Below, piece by piece: positions 17,931 to 28,273 of a stretch of 64,000 bases of DNA; positions within the stretch are counted from its first letter, which is position 1; each line of letters begins with the position of its first letter. Under the pieces are notes generated by a model, which was given only the letters and a program-made list of their open reading frames with translations, did no database searches and was not told the origin of the DNA. The DNA comes from Enterococcus xiangfangensis. GTDB lineage: Bacteria > Bacillota > Bacilli > Lactobacillales > Enterococcaceae. Made by a program: the position numbers and the translations under genes. The stretch is from NCBI RefSeq assembly GCF_005405365.1, contig NZ_BJDX01000010.1:62001-126000 (forward strand), written 5' to 3'.

Positions 17931-18800
17931 TTATTTTTCATTATGATGCGTCTGAACCGTTAACTTTACGGCGTCATGATACGCGCCCAGTAATTTTTTC
18001 GTCACTTTGCCAGGCATCCCCTCGCCGATTTTTTGATCGTCAATCTCAATGATCGGGATGATTTCAGCTACTGAACTAGACTTGAAACATTCATCAGCAG
18101 CTAATAATTCTTTTTTAGTAAAGGCTGTTTCTCTTAGTTCGATACCTAATGCTTTTGCTAACTCACGAATTTTTATTTTTGTGATTCCTGGTAAAACCAA
18201 CTGTCCATCGGGATGCGTATAAAGAATTCCTTCGTTTACCATCCATAGATTAGAAGCGGAGGCTTCTGTCACATTGCCGTCACGCACTAAAATGGCTTCA
18301 TCATAACCATTTTGTTTGGCTTCATCCAATGCTAAAAGATTGCCTAGTAGACTGATCGATTTGATATCGCAGTGCAGCCAGCGTCTATCTTCAACAAATC
18401 CAGCACGAATACCAATTTTTTGTTTGGCACTCGGCCGTGATACCGGTTGGATATCTGCCAATAAAACCGGTTGAACGACTGCAGGATCAGGAAAATCATG
18501 CAACCGTGGTTTTGCGGTCCCACGTGTCACTTGAAAATAAACACGCGCATTGGTCAATCCAACTTCTCTCACTAAACGCCGCAAACGCCGACTTAATTCT
18601 TCTTTAGTAAAAGGCAGCGTCAAATGGATTTTTGCCGCACTGTCCCACAGACGATCCAAGTGTTCTTTTTCCATATACAGACAGCCATCATAAATGCGGA
18701 TCACTTCATAAATACCATCACCAAATTGATACCCACGATCTTCTAAATCGATTTTCACTGCCGATTCATCCACAATTTGTTCATTCCATAATACTTTCAT
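17931..18800 (-). CDS. dat: D-amino acid aminotransferase
   Basis: A PLP-dependent class IV aminotransferase that interconverts D-alanine, 2-oxoglutarate, pyruvate and D-glutamate, feeding peptidoglycan synthesis. Its 289 residues are typical. DRGYQFGDGIYEVIRIYDG (about 22-40) is the N-terminal signature. The PLP lysine is in CDIKSISLLGNLLA (about 145), and EASASNLWMV lies around 178. It starts MKVLWNEQIVD. Four bases separate it from the upstream ecsB stop, so it is probably cotranscribed with ecsAB. Confidence 0.92.
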   Translation of the reverse strand: MKVLWNEQIVDESAVKIDLEDRGYQFGDGIYEVIRIYDGCLYMEKEHLDRLWDSAAKIHLTLPFTKEELSRRLRRLVREVGLTNARVYFQVTRGTAKPRLHDFPDPAVVQPVLLADIQPVSRPSAKQKIGIRAGFVEDRRWLHCDIKSISLLGNLLALDEAKQNGYDEAILVRDGNVTEASASNLWMVNEGILYTHPDGQLVLPGITKIKIRELAKALGIELRETAFTKKELLAADECFKSSSVAEIIPIIEIDDQKIGEGMPGKVTKKLLGAYHDAVKLTVQTHHNEK

Positions 18801-18803
18801 CTG

Positions 18804-20012
18804 CTAACCCTCCATTTTCTTGATTCTCGCTGGGAGATATAACCAAGCAAACAAGCCGATTTCAATTAAAAGTACTGCAAACAAAATCAGTGTCTCAAAA
18901 ATTGATAAATGGACCAAACTGCATAAACTGAAAATAACTGCAGCCGCAAACAATAAGATCGCCATCAAGCGTTGCAAAGCGGCTTTCTTATATTTTTTTG
19001 CTACAGGATATAGCTGAGTCGCGCCAATGTAATCAAATTGATTATATAACGGGATCATCTGAAACCCGATCAAATAAATAAATAATACGCTGACTCCGAC
19101 AACAAACCGAAAATCTGCTAATGAAACGATCAAGACTGCTCCAACGATCAGCAAGCGGAAAAACAAACCGCCAAAGATTGCCCCGCGCAAGGCTCCCCGC
19201 GCAAATAAATACAAAAAGGTATTCTCTTGTTTGAAGGAAATTTTTGCTAATAACCCGTCTAAATATTTTCGTCGACGAACTTTCGCTTCAATTTCGGGAA
19301 CATCTGTAAATAAATTGATGAATTGATACATACGATGTAACCGCATGTTTTCTCGTTCGATCATGCTGCTCCAATCTAGCAGCCGATCTTTTTCTTGTGT
19401 TAACAAAATAAACCCTAACGCCGCAGCCAATGCAAGGATCGTCCCAAGCCAAGCAAAACTATACAAACTGATAAAAATGATTCCGCCGCTGACGATAAAC
19501 CATAAGAACATAAATTGCTGAGTTTGTTTTTTTGTTGTTTGGTAACAAGCAAAACGCTGAATCCGTAAATTTCCTACTTTCAAACACCACAGCATCACCA
19601 AGAAAAAGAAAAAATGGACAAAGCTCACTTGTTTAGCTAACACAACTAGCGGAAGCAGCGCGCCGCAGACAAATGTTTCAATACTAAATGGCCAAGCTAG
19701 CGAGTGGCGTAAGCCACGCGATAGATAGCCGCCCATCTCTTTTTCTTTTGGTAATAAAAATGCCATATCAGCCGGTTCTACTAAGGTCGCCAATCTACCA
19801 AATGGCAAAATCAGCCACCAAATGATTCCAACGATTGGCAAACTCCAAGGGAAGTCCGGTGATAACTGTTTTAGTAGATTTGAATAGTAAAAAGCCAATC
19901 CGCCAACTAAGAACAAACACACCAAAACAAAATGATCATTTAACACATAGCGCATATATTTCATCATTTTTTTCTGGTGACGCTGGCGCCTCAATAGAAA
20001 AAAATCAAGCAT
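18804..20012 (-). CDS. ecsB: EcsB-type ABC transporter permease
   Basis: A 402-residue polytopic membrane protein with clusters of hydrophobic helices, including VLVCLFLVGGLAFYYSNLL near the start and TLILFAVLLIEIGLFAWLYL at the end. It is the membrane partner of the ABC protein encoded just upstream (8-bp overlap). In B. subtilis EcsAB affects secretion, intramembrane proteolysis and competence, and its exported substrate is not settled. The pairing with ecsA and with a divergent hit gene identifies it. Confidence 0.88.
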   Translation of the reverse strand: MLDFFLLRRQRHQKKMMKYMRYVLNDHFVLVCLFLVGGLAFYYSNLLKQLSPDFPWSLPIVGIIWWLILPFGRLATLVEPADMAFLLPKEKEMGGYLSRGLRHSLAWPFSIETFVCGALLPLVVLAKQVSFVHFFFFLVMLWCLKVGNLRIQRFACYQTTKKQTQQFMFLWFIVSGGIIFISLYSFAWLGTILALAAALGFILLTQEKDRLLDWSSMIERENMRLHRMYQFINLFTDVPEIEAKVRRRKYLDGLLAKISFKQENTFLYLFARGALRGAIFGGLFFRLLIVGAVLIVSLADFRFVVGVSVLFIYLIGFQMIPLYNQFDYIGATQLYPVAKKYKKAALQRLMAILLFAAAVIFSLCSLVHLSIFETLILFAVLLIEIGLFAWLYLPARIKKMEG

Positions 20013-20742
20013 GTTCTTTCTCCTTTGTCAGCGCGATATAGATTTCATCTAAAGAAGCACCGGGCAGCTCGAACTCTGCCTGCAGCTCCTGTAATGTTCC
20101 TTGCGCGCGTACTTCTCCTTCATGCAGCACAACAAAACGATCACAATATTTTTCAGCTGTCGCTAAAATATGGGTCGACATCAAGATTGCTGCACCTTGG
20201 TTTTTCATCGTCACCATCAACTCCAGTAAGGCATTGATCGCCAGCGGATCCAATCCTAAAAATGGTTCGTCGATAATGTATAAACTAGGTTGAATCAAAA
20301 AAGCACATAAGACCATCACTTTTTGTTTCATCCCTTTAGAAAAATTCACTGGAAACCAGTCCAACCGATTTTCTAAACGAAAGGTCTTCAATAAAGATTC
20401 TGCTCGTTGCATCGCTGTTTCTTTTGGAATATCGTAAGCCATCGCCGTTACTTCGATATGTTCGCGTAATGTCAACTCTTCATACAATGAAGGCGTCTCA
20501 GGAATATAGCCGATTTTTTTCCGATAGTTCTCAGGATCTTTTTGCAGTGTTAATCCATCAACTGTGATCGTTCCTTTTTGCGGTGTCAGTAAACCGATAA
20601 TATTTTTGATCGTAGTAGATTTTCCGGCGCCATTCAAACCGATCAAACCGATCATTTCACCGTTGTTGACCTCAAAATCAATATCTTTTAAAACAGGCAC
20701 ATGGCCGTAACCGCCTGTAACATGCTGAATTGCTAAGCTCAT
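20005..20742 (-). CDS. ecsA: EcsA-type ABC transporter ATP-binding protein
   Basis: A 245-residue ABC ATPase. Walker A is GLNGAGKSTTIKNI (about 35-48), the Q-loop lies in GYIPETPSLYEELT, and Walker B is LYIIDEPFLGLDP. The signature motif is degenerate, FSKGMKQK, as usual for this subgroup. An H-loop appears in ILMSTHILATAE. It is the first gene of ecsA-ecsB-dat. A TATAAT hexamer is found on the minus strand upstream in the region shared with the divergent hit gene. Confidence 0.93.
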   Translation of the reverse strand: MSLAIQHVTGGYGHVPVLKDIDFEVNNGEMIGLIGLNGAGKSTTIKNIIGLLTPQKGTITVDGLTLQKDPENYRKKIGYIPETPSLYEELTLREHIEVTAMAYDIPKETAMQRAESLLKTFRLENRLDWFPVNFSKGMKQKVMVLCAFLIQPSLYIIDEPFLGLDPLAINALLELMVTMKNQGAAILMSTHILATAEKYCDRFVVLHEGEVRAQGTLQELQAEFELPGASLDEIYIALTKEKEHA

Positions 20743-20933
20743 TTTGTCCCCTCCAATTTCTTAGTTAGTATTATAGCAGAATCCCACAAATAATTACGCT
20801 TCACTTGACCTTTTCCCGCACAAGTATTACAAGTTATGGTAAAGTAAAAGTAGAAATTACACTTGTCAGGCTGCTTTTCACTAGCAGTGATCCAAAATAA
20901 AGTGATGATGAGTAATTAGAAAGGATGTTTGCA

Positions 20934-21359
20934 ATGGAAAATTGTATTTTTTGTAAAATTATCAATCAAGAAATCCCTAGCTACAAAGTTTATGAGGATG
21001 AAAAAGTCTATGCCTTTTTAGATATCTCTCAAGCCACAAAAGGCCACACATTAGTTGTGCCAAAACAACATGTGACAGATATTTTTGATTACGATGAAGA
21101 CTTGGCAGCAGATATTTTTGCTCGCATTCCTAAAATCGCGCGTGCCCTTGAAAAAGCATTTCCTGAAATGGAAGGTTTAAATATTTTAAATAATAATAAA
21201 GAACTTGCTTATCAATCGGTCTTCCACTCACACGTTCATTTAGTTCCACGTTACAGTAAAAAAGACGATTTCTCCATTCATTTCGGCAATCATGCGGAAC
21301 AACAAAAACCAGAAGAGATGCAAGCGATCGCTGATAAGATCAAAGAGCAGGTGAAATAG
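20934..21359 (+). CDS. hit: HIT family nucleotide hydrolase
   Basis: A 141-residue histidine-triad protein likely to hydrolyse nucleoside phosphoramidates or AMP conjugates in the cytoplasm. The N-terminal zinc-type pair ENCIFCKI is present, and the HIT motif is HSHVHLVP (about 100-107). ATG at 20934 is preceded by AAAGGA at good spacing; an upstream ATG at 20925 overlaps that site. It diverges from ecsAB as in B. subtilis, and its stop codon touches the start of the YtxH-like gene, so the two are cotranscribed. Confidence 0.93.
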   Translation: MENCIFCKIINQEIPSYKVYEDEKVYAFLDISQATKGHTLVVPKQHVTDIFDYDEDLAADIFARIPKIARALEKAFPEMEGLNILNNNKELAYQSVFHSHVHLVPRYSKKDDFSIHFGNHAEQQKPEEMQAIADKIKEQVK

Positions 21360-21749
21360 ATGGGATTTTTCAAAGGAATTCTCTTTGGCGCAGGCCTTGG
21401 TACACTGGGCGGACTCTTGTTAGCTCCGCGAAAAGGTGAAGAAACACGCGAGAAATTAATTACCAATACGCGCGAGCTCGTCGTGCTGACAGATGAGCTG
21501 AATGATAATTTGACCGCTTTTCGTGAATCAGCGACGAATTTAAAAAATACCTTTGATACTCTGGCTCCTGCTTTTAAATCTGGGGTAGAAAAAGATCTTG
21601 AAGAATTTCGTTTTCAAGCAGATCCCCGAATTCAGCAAATCCAAGCGCAATTGGAAAAGATCAATCAAGCCTTGCCACAGACCAAAGACACGACCGTGAT
21701 CAAAAAAGGCCGCTTTTTGTTGACAAGGCCTGCAGAAATTGGTGAATAA
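21360..21749 (+). CDS. YtxH domain-containing protein
   Basis: A 129-residue protein with one N-terminal Gly-rich hydrophobic segment (GILFGAGLGTLGGLLLAPRKGEETREKL), the YtxH signature. The rest is a long charged, probably helical domain. It starts immediately after the hit stop codon with the RBS inside hit. Related Bacillus proteins are stress-induced; the biochemical function is unknown. Confidence 0.8.
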   Translation: MGFFKGILFGAGLGTLGGLLLAPRKGEETREKLITNTRELVVLTDELNDNLTAFRESATNLKNTFDTLAPAFKSGVEKDLEEFRFQADPRIQQIQAQLEKINQALPQTKDTTVIKKGRFLLTRPAEIGE

Positions 21750-21897
21750 CCACTGATTTGTTTAAGTAATTGTGTTTTAATTATGAATTTTCTCGGAAAC
21801 TATTTTTATCTCTTTCCTTTGTAATTTTAGATATGTTATAGTTGGGACGGATTAACAAACAGATGTACATTTTAATTTTAGGAGTTGTAGCATAGAA

Positions 21898-22830
21898 ATG
21901 AAGAAAAAGATCCTTTTAGCCACAGCAGGCTTGCTTAGCGTGATTGTATTAGGAGCCTGTTCAGGAAGTTCCAATCAAGACATCGCAACTATGAAAGGCG
22001 GAAAAATCACCGTCGAAGACTTTTATACTGAAGCAAAAAAAGAACAAACCAACCAAAGTTTAGTTCGCAACATGATCATCTATAAAGTATTTGAAAATGC
22101 TTATGGTGATAAAGTAACCGACAAACAAGTCGACAAAGAATACAACAAACAGAAAAAACAATTGGGCGATACTTTTGATACGCAATTGCAATCTGCCGGT
22201 TACACAAAAAAATCATATAAAGAATATTTGAAACAATCCCTTGCTTTCCAAGAAGGCTTGAAAGCACATTTGAAGATTACTGACAAGGACTTGAAATCAG
22301 CTTGGGATTCATTCCACCCAGAAGTAACTGCTCGAATTATTTTAGCAAGCAGTGAAGACGACGCTAAAGAAATCAAGAAACAGTTAGACGATAAGGGTGA
22401 TTTCGCTAAAATCGCAAAAGAAAAATCACAAGATTCAACAACAAAAAAAGATGGTGGTCAAATCAAATTTGATTCACAATCAACAACTGTTCCTTCTGAA
22501 GTAAAAGAAGCAGCCTTCAAGTTAAAAAATGGCGAAGTTTCTGACGTAATCACTACCACAGATTCATCTACGTATCAAACAAGTTATTACCTTGTGAAGA
22601 TGGAAAAAACTTCATCTAAAGGCAATGACATGGATAAATACAAAAAAGAATTGAAACAAATCGCTGAAGATACAAAAATGGCTGACCAAACCTTCTCTTC
22701 TGAAGTTATTTCAAAAGAGTTGAAAAAAGCCAATGTTAAGATCAAAGATGATGCATTTGAAAATATCTTATCTGAATTCTTGACTACTAATAGTTCTGGC
22801 AAACAAACAACGACTGATTCATCAAAATAA
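21898..22830 (+). CDS. prsA: PrsA-type peptidyl-prolyl isomerase lipoprotein
   Basis: A membrane-anchored extracellular foldase for secreted proteins. The N-terminus is a lipoprotein signal (MKKKILLATAGLLSVIVLGACS, lipobox LGAC with Cys21). A central parvulin domain covers roughly residues 140-235 (STTKKDGGQIKFDSQS), flanked by helical chaperone regions. The 310-residue length is normal. The tail is rich in Ser, Thr and Lys. Monocistronic, with a strong terminator. Confidence 0.94.
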   Translation: MKKKILLATAGLLSVIVLGACSGSSNQDIATMKGGKITVEDFYTEAKKEQTNQSLVRNMIIYKVFENAYGDKVTDKQVDKEYNKQKKQLGDTFDTQLQSAGYTKKSYKEYLKQSLAFQEGLKAHLKITDKDLKSAWDSFHPEVTARIILASSEDDAKEIKKQLDDKGDFAKIAKEKSQDSTTKKDGGQIKFDSQSTTVPSEVKEAAFKLKNGEVSDVITTTDSSTYQTSYYLVKMEKTSSKGNDMDKYKKELKQIAEDTKMADQTFSSEVISKELKKANVKIKDDAFENILSEFLTTNSSGKQTTTDSSK

Positions 22831-22842
22831 TTTAAATGAACA

Positions 22843-22877
22843 AAGGGGAATTCCATGCGGAGTTCCCCTTTTTTTAG
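22843..22877 (+). terminator. Terminator after prsA
   Basis: AAGGGGAATTCC... pairs with ...AGTTCCCCTT and ends in a T run. Confidence 0.85.
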
Positions 22878-22931
22878 TATTCATGCTACAATAAAGTAGA
22901 AAATACTTATAAGAAAATGGGTGAACACTAC

Positions 22932-23762
22932 ATGAAAGAATTTGCCTCTAAGGAAGCAGAAAAAGATTATTATGAACACGAAGCAGATGAAGCGGAATTC
23001 ATTGCTTGGTACAAAGAACAAGCTCATCCAGAATACGAAAAACCTTCTGTCACTGTCGACATTGTGATCATGGGTTATAACAAAGCAGAAGATCAATTGA
23101 AGATCTTGTTGATCCAGCGACGCGGCAATCCTTACCGCAACTCTTGGGCGCTACCTGGCGGTTTTGTTGAACGTAATGAATCAACAAATGACAGCGTTCG
23201 ACGTGAAACGACTGAAGAAACTGGTTTAGTGATCGGTAGAAAAAATGTTGAACAGCTTCATACGTTCAGTTCACCCAATCGCGATCCCCGTGGCTGGGTT
23301 ATCACTGTCAGCTATTTAGCTTTTATCGGTCAAGTTCCGCCGACTGCAGGTGATGATACACAAGACGCACGCTGGTTCAATATGGAACGACGCGGAAAAA
23401 CGATCTATTTAACAAGTGAAGAGGATATTTCCATCGAAATTGATTTGGAAACCGGAAAATCGCTTGGCAAAGATACACTGGCGTTTGACCACAACGAGAT
23501 CATCCGCAAAGCTTTCAATCGGGTCGTAAATAAAATGGATCATGAACCGCTGATTTTGCAAGTCTTGGGTGCTGAGTTTACGATTACCGAAGCACGGAAA
23601 GTCTTTGCTAAATTTTTAGGTGTCGATTTTAGAACAGTTGATCACTCTAATTTTAAAAAAGCAATGCTGCAATATTTTGACGAAATTGGCGAACGACCAG
23701 TTGGAATCGGCCGTCCTTCGAAGATTTATCGTCTAAAAGATGAGATTGGTGAAAAAAAATAA
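22932..23762 (+). CDS. Nudix domain protein with C-terminal winged helix (NrtR-like)
   Basis: A 276-residue protein. A Nudix domain covers about residues 45-185, with the Nudix box visible as GGFVERNESTNDSVRRETT-EETG. A C-terminal domain (about 200-276) carries the NrtR-type end VGIGRPSKIYRLKDE. Family members bind ADP-ribose-like metabolites and repress NAD-synthesis or sugar genes. Many have lost catalysis, but here the box Glu residues are retained, so hydrolase activity remains possible. No NAD biosynthesis gene is adjacent. ATG at 22932 (MKEFASKE) follows GGGTGA; the upstream ATG at 22917 lacks an RBS. Confidence 0.82.
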   Translation: MKEFASKEAEKDYYEHEADEAEFIAWYKEQAHPEYEKPSVTVDIVIMGYNKAEDQLKILLIQRRGNPYRNSWALPGGFVERNESTNDSVRRETTEETGLVIGRKNVEQLHTFSSPNRDPRGWVITVSYLAFIGQVPPTAGDDTQDARWFNMERRGKTIYLTSEEDISIEIDLETGKSLGKDTLAFDHNEIIRKAFNRVVNKMDHEPLILQVLGAEFTITEARKVFAKFLGVDFRTVDHSNFKKAMLQYFDEIGERPVGIGRPSKIYRLKDEIGEKK

Positions 23763-23913
23763 ACTTTTTACTTACATCAAATGGAAAAGTCTGTATATAA
23801 TGGAGAAGCAAAAAAATTGTCTTTCCATAACGCAGTGAAGATTCCCAAAGTGGTTGTCGTAGCGAGTTATACGATTGCCACTTTTTTGTATTCATAATTA
23901 TAGGAGGATTTTT

Positions 23914-24393
23914 ATGCCAAGAAATAAAAGAGAAAGTTTTGTTTATACTGTAATGATGTGTTTTGTGATGGTGCTTTGGATGAGTTTGTACAATGTTTAT
24001 TTACATACGGGAGCTTTCACATTAGACGTTTTAAGAACTGCCTGGATAGGTTTGCCTTTAGGTTACCTATGCGCGCTACTTTTAGATTGGTTTGTCGTAT
24101 CAGCACCAGCCAAAAAATTCGCATTCAAACTATTGCCCGCTTCAGCTAGCCCTGTTCGGATGGTTCTTACCGTTTCTTGCTGTATGGTTTTGCCAATGGT
24201 CTTCTTCATGTCTCTTTACGGTGCAGTTGAAGTATTGAGCCATACACAGGCTTGGGATCAGCTCTTGATTGTTTGGGGCACGAATATTTTAAAAAATATC
24301 GTAATGGCACTCCCTTTCCAATTGCTTATCGCTGGTCCGCTCGTGCGAAAAGTTTTCAGAAGAATTTTTCCAGTTGGCACGATCTTAGCCTAA
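23914..24393 (+). CDS. DUF2798-type small membrane protein
   Basis: A 159-residue membrane protein with four predicted transmembrane segments arranged as two similar halves (VYTVMMCFVMVLWMSLYNVY and LTVSCCMVLPMVFFMSLYGA). This duplicated pattern is that of DUF2798 proteins, whose function is unknown. ATG at 23914 is preceded by a perfect AGGAGG. It is bounded by the Nudix gene upstream and a bidirectional terminator shared with rlmN. Confidence 0.75.
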   Translation: MPRNKRESFVYTVMMCFVMVLWMSLYNVYLHTGAFTLDVLRTAWIGLPLGYLCALLLDWFVVSAPAKKFAFKLLPASASPVRMVLTVSCCMVLPMVFFMSLYGAVEVLSHTQAWDQLLIVWGTNILKNIVMALPFQLLIAGPLVRKVFRRIFPVGTILA

Positions 24394-24396
24394 GAC

Positions 24397-24443
24397 AAAA
24401 AACAGCCAGGCATACATTCGATGTATGTTTGGCTGTTTTTTTG
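24397..24443. terminator. Bidirectional terminator between the DUF2798 gene and rlmN
   Basis: AAAACAGCCA.GCATACAT TCG ATGTATG.TTGGCTGTTTT, a long stem with A and T tracts on both sides between convergent genes. Confidence 0.9.
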
Positions 24444-24450
24444 ATAAAAT

Positions 24451-25518
24451 TTATTTTACTGCGGCTTTTTTCATTTGTTTGCTTCGCAATTGTCCACAAG
24501 CTGCGTCGATATCTGTTCCGTGCTCTTTTCGAATCACGCAATTAATCCCGTTCTTTTTCAAGACATCATAAAAACGTAGCACAGCTGCTTTGCTGCTGCG
24601 AGAATATTGATCGTGTTCACTGACTGGATTATAAGGAATCAAATTCACATAAACCAATTTTTTCTTGTTCTTCATTAAGTCTGCTAACTCTTGGGCATGT
24701 TTCGGCTGGTCGTTCACGCCTGCCAACATGATGTATTCAAATGTGACCCGGCGGTTGGTTTCTTCAATATAATAATCTACCGCATCCATCAATTTCTCAA
24801 TTGGAAAACTGCGATTAATCCGCATGATCGCTGAACGAATCTCATTATTTGGCGCATGCAATGAGATTGCTAAATTCACTTGCAACCCATTTTCCGCAAA
24901 TTTTTTGATTTTAGGAACCAAACCACTTGTTGAAACGGTGATATGACGAGCTCCGATCGCCATTCCTTTGTCGTCATTGATGACATGAAGAAAATTCATG
25001 ACATTGTTGTAATTATCAAATGGTTCGCCGATTCCCATCACAACGATATGAGAAACGCGTTCTTCTTCTCCCCGTTCATCAAAATAATGTTGGACTAACA
25101 TGATTTGAGCGACGATTTCACCCGCTGTCAAATCACGCTGTTTTTTCAACAGACCAGACGCACAGAAAGTACAGCCGATATTGCAGCCAACTTGCGTCGT
25201 TACGCAAACGGACAAACCGTATTCTTGACGCATCAGAACCGTTTCGATCATCAAATGATCCGGTAATTCAAATAAATACTTGACTGTACCGTCGCTGGCT
25301 TCTTGCACGACTAATTGTTTCAATGGATTGATGATAAAGTTTTCTTCCAACAGCGCGATCGTTTGTTTTGATAAATTGCTCATTTCCGCAAATTCGCTCA
25401 CGCGGCTGCGATAAAGCCATTCCCAAACTTGCACAGCTCGGAATTTTTTCTCTCCATGTTCCAAAAACCATTCGACTAATTCTTCTCTTCTTAAACCATA
25501 AATTGAGGGCTTTTCCAA
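24451..25518 (-). CDS. rlmN: 23S rRNA (adenine-2503-C2)/tRNA (adenine-37-C2) methyltransferase
   Basis: A radical-SAM methyltransferase of 355 residues that methylates A2503 of 23S rRNA and, in some bacteria, A37 of tRNAs. The CX3CX2C cluster motif appears as [11 protein letters not shown] (about 115-125). A catalytic C-terminal Cys is in [20 protein letters not shown]. The [13 protein letters not shown] motif is present. The short Cys loop and C-terminus are those of RlmN rather than Cfr, so it is not a resistance gene. Monocistronic. Confidence 0.96.
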   Translation of the reverse strand: MEKPSIYGLRREELVEWFLEHGEKKFRAVQVWEWLYRSRVSEFAEMSNLSKQTIALLEENFIINPLKQLVVQEASDGTVKYLFELPDHLMIETVLMRQEYGLSVCVTTQVGCNIGCTFCASGLLKKQRDLTAGEIVAQIMLVQHYFDERGEEERVSHIVVMGIGEPFDNYNNVMNFLHVINDDKGMAIGARHITVSTSGLVPKIKKFAENGLQVNLAISLHAPNNEIRSAIMRINRSFPIEKLMDAVDYYIEETNRRVTFEYIMLAGVNDQPKHAQELADLMKNKKKLVYVNLIPYNPVSEHDQYSRSSKAAVLRFYDVLKKNGINCVIRKEHGTDIDAACGQLRSKQMKKAAVK

Positions 25519-25737
25519 AGTATTACCTCCTACTATATTGTATCAAAGTGCTAGCTTTGCTAGTTCAATCACGAAATCAGAAATTATTAAATATTCTGCT
25601 GCTTTTTACCTGCATTCTCTTATTCAAACAAGCTTGACGACTATTTTCTTATGAATCAATCATCTAAAAAACTGGCAACATTCGCTACATACTATAACTG
25701 ATTCACAAAGAGAAAACAATTAACTTTGGGAAAAACA

Positions 25738-25770
25738 AGAAAATAGTCTAGATTTCTCTAGACTATTTTC
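25738..25770 (-). terminator. Terminator after ftsK
   Basis: AAAATAGTCTAGA / TCTAGACTATTTT, a perfect stem immediately after the ftsK stop, followed on the minus strand by a T-rich stretch. The bases between it and the rlmN start (25519-25737) contain no gene that I can support. Confidence 0.8.
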
Positions 25771-28155
25771 CTAGTTTTCTAATGGGTTCTCTGGTTCTTC
25801 TTCAGCCTTTTGTAAAAAGACTTCACGCGGCTTGCTGCCAGTCGATGGTCCGATGACTCCATGATCCTCCAATTCATCAACGATGCGTGCGGCTCGATTG
25901 TAACCGATCCGGAAACGCCGTTGTAACAAGGAGATGCTTGCCGTCTGCATATCAACGACTAATGCTTTTGCTTCTTCATATAGTTCGTCTTGCGGATTTT
26001 CTGACGGTGAAGTAGTCGTTTCTTCTGTCGGCATCATTTTTTCTTCATAATGAGCTTCTTGCTGATCGGAAACAAATTCTACGATCTGCTCGACCTCGTG
26101 ATCAGAAATAAACGCGCCTTGGACCCGAATCGGTTTATTTTCACCCATCGGCAAGAACAGCATATCGCCGCGACCTAAAAGTTTTTCCGCGCCGTTTCCA
26201 TCAATAATCGTCCGTGAATCGGTCCCGCTTGAAACAGCAAACGCGATCCGCGATGGGACATTGGCTTTAATGATCCCTGTGATGACATCTACACTTGGCC
26301 GTTGTGTCGCTAAAATCATGTGAATTCCTGCCGCACGCGCCATTTGAGCTAAACGTGTGATCGCATCTTCCACTTCATTGCTTGCCACCATCATCAAGTC
26401 AGCCAATTCATCAACAATAACTACAATAAACGGCAAGATTGGCCGGTTTTGTCCGTCTTCCAAATTTTTCTGAATGACCAACTCATTGAAACCTGAAATG
26501 TTGCGCACACCAGTCGCTGCAAATTTTTCATAACGTTCTTCCATTTCTTGCACGACTTTTTGTAAGGCTTGCGCCGCTTTTCTCGGATTTGTTACAACGG
26601 GAGTTAATAAATGCGGGATTCCGTTGTAAACATTCAACTCGACCATCTTTGGATCAATCATCATCAGTTTGGCTTCATTTGGTTTGGCTCGCATCAAAAT
26701 ACTTGTGATGATTCCATTGATAGCAACTGATTTCCCGCTCCCTGTTGAACCAGCAATCAGCAGATGAGGCATCTTGGTTAAATCGGCTGTCCGCACCATG
26801 CCAGAAATATCTCGGCCTAAAGGAACTTCCAAGATCTTATCTGGATGATTAGGCTGCGATTCAATAATGTCTCGGAAAGATACTGTACTGATCGTACTAT
26901 TCGGTACCTCGATCCCAATCAACGATTTGCCGGGAATCGGTGCTTCCATCCGAACATCTTTGGCAGCTAATGCTAGCGCGATGTCATCCGTCAAATTGAC
27001 GATCTTGCTGACTTTCACACCCACAGCTGGTTGAACTTCGAATTTGGTGACGGATGGACCTAAACTGGCTTTGACGACTTTTGCATCAACACCAAAACTG
27101 TTGAATGTTTTTTCTAAAACTTTGATGTTTTGCTCGATCTTTTTGTATTCATCGCTTTGGTCGGTTGCCGGAATCGAATCTAATAAAGTCGACGGCGGCA
27201 ATTGATAATCGTGATCTTCCGGTTCTGCATTAATCTCAAACTCTAAATCACCCGGATCGTCAATCTCTTCTTCAAGCTGCGGTTTTTTCGCAACTGCCGG
27301 TTTTACCGGTTCTAAGTTTTCTTGGAATCCTTCAATCGGCACCAACGTCATCTGTTCCGGTTCTGCTGAAGGCTCTGGACTATTTTTTATCGGTTCCTCT
27401 GGTATCGCTGAAGCAACGGTTTCTTGTTCAGCCAATTCAGCAGCCATCCTAGCTTTTTCCGCAGCACGCTTTTCAGCTTGCACTTGTGCCTTTTGCGTTT
27501 GCCGTTCTGCTTTTTTCGCAGCGCGCAGTGCTTTTTTCTCGTCTGATTCAGAAAATTTTGCTTGCATCTTTTCGGTAAATTCTGCTAAATAATCGGTTAC
27601 TTGATTGAATTCTAAGAGACTGAATAAAAAGATTCCTAAAATTAATAGCAACCCTGCGATCAAATAACTGCCGACTTGTGAAACTAAGAAGTGTGTTAAA
27701 TTATAGAGCACGCCTCCCAACATCCCACCGCCGACATTTTGCGTGATTCGATTGCCTAAAAGATCCGACATCAGTAAATCCCACGTCGTTTTTAAAATAT
27801 TTGGATCTTTACTTTGGACATTCGCAAACAATCGCGCGTGTAAAATCACTAAAATACCTAAATAAAAAACGCCGACTCCGATCCAACGCCGCGGTTTAGT
27901 CAAGCGCAACTTCGTATTCTTAGCTACGAGCAAGCCGCCGTACATTCCCAGCAGCAAGGCTAGAAACTGATACGTGTTGCCGCCAATCAGCCGCAATACA
28001 TTTGCGATCAAATTTCCTAAAAAACCGAGTTTGAATAAGGAAAAAATCGTGAACAAAATGAATAAAAGCCCAATGCCGATAATCAGGCGCTGTTCTTGCA
28101 GTTGTTTTTGTTTTTTTGTTTTTCTTTTTTTCTTTGTACGCTTTTTTTGCGCCAT
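25771..28155 (-). CDS. ftsK: DNA translocase FtsK/SpoIIIE
   Basis: A 794-residue septal DNA pump that clears chromosome ends during division. A Lys/Arg-rich start is followed by four to five N-terminal membrane segments (to about residue 190), an acidic Ala/Glu-rich linker (about 190-330), and the motor domain with Walker [15 protein letters not shown] (about 465-478) and Walker [13 protein letters not shown]. The C-terminal gamma winged-helix domain ([21 protein letters not shown]) reads orienting sequences. ATG at 28155 is preferred because GAGGG lies before it; an in-frame ATG nine codons upstream is poorer. It has its own promoter and terminator. Confidence 0.96.
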   Translation of the reverse strand: MAQKKRTKKKRKTKKQKQLQEQRLIIGIGLLFILFTIFSLFKLGFLGNLIANVLRLIGGNTYQFLALLLGMYGGLLVAKNTKLRLTKPRRWIGVGVFYLGILVILHARLFANVQSKDPNILKTTWDLLMSDLLGNRITQNVGGGMLGGVLYNLTHFLVSQVGSYLIAGLLLILGIFLFSLLEFNQVTDYLAEFTEKMQAKFSESDEKKALRAAKKAERQTQKAQVQAEKRAAEKARMAAELAEQETVASAIPEEPIKNSPEPSAEPEQMTLVPIEGFQENLEPVKPAVAKKPQLEEEIDDPGDLEFEINAEPEDHDYQLPPSTLLDSIPATDQSDEYKKIEQNIKVLEKTFNSFGVDAKVVKASLGPSVTKFEVQPAVGVKVSKIVNLTDDIALALAAKDVRMEAPIPGKSLIGIEVPNSTISTVSFRDIIESQPNHPDKILEVPLGRDISGMVRTADLTKMPHLLIAGSTGSGKSVAINGIITSILMRAKPNEAKLMMIDPKMVELNVYNGIPHLLTPVVTNPRKAAQALQKVVQEMEERYEKFAATGVRNISGFNELVIQKNLEDGQNRPILPFIVVIVDELADLMMVASNEVEDAITRLAQMARAAGIHMILATQRPSVDVITGIIKANVPSRIAFAVSSGTDSRTIIDGNGAEKLLGRGDMLFLPMGENKPIRVQGAFISDHEVEQIVEFVSDQQEAHYEEKMMPTEETTTSPSENPQDELYEEAKALVVDMQTASISLLQRRFRIGYNRAARIVDELEDHGVIGPSTGSKPREVFLQKAEEEPENPLEN

Positions 28156-28180
28156 GCTATCCCTCTTTCCATTCTGTACC

Positions 28181-28186
28181 ATTATA
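28181..28186 (-). promoter_or_regulatory. -10 element of ftsK
   Basis: The minus strand reads TATAAT 26 bp before the ftsK start codon, immediately after the T tract of the preceding gene's terminator. No strong -35 can be called because the terminator occupies that position. Confidence 0.45.
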
Positions 28187-28226
28187 CAAAAAAAAGAAGG
28201 CGAACAAAAGTTTTGTTCGCCTTTTC
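28187..28226 (-). terminator. Terminator of the amino-acid ABC transporter operon
   Basis: Minus-strand GGCGAACAAAA / TTTTGTTCGCC followed by a long T run. It stands directly against the ftsK promoter. Confidence 0.88.
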
Positions 28227-28273
28227 TTTCTAGTTGATCTGCATTTGTATTTTATAAGCTGATTTCTTCTTAA

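Noticed and set aside
24451-25518. Cfr-type resistance methyltransferase
   Set aside because: The radical SAM protein has the RlmN motifs and length and a chromosomal housekeeping context.
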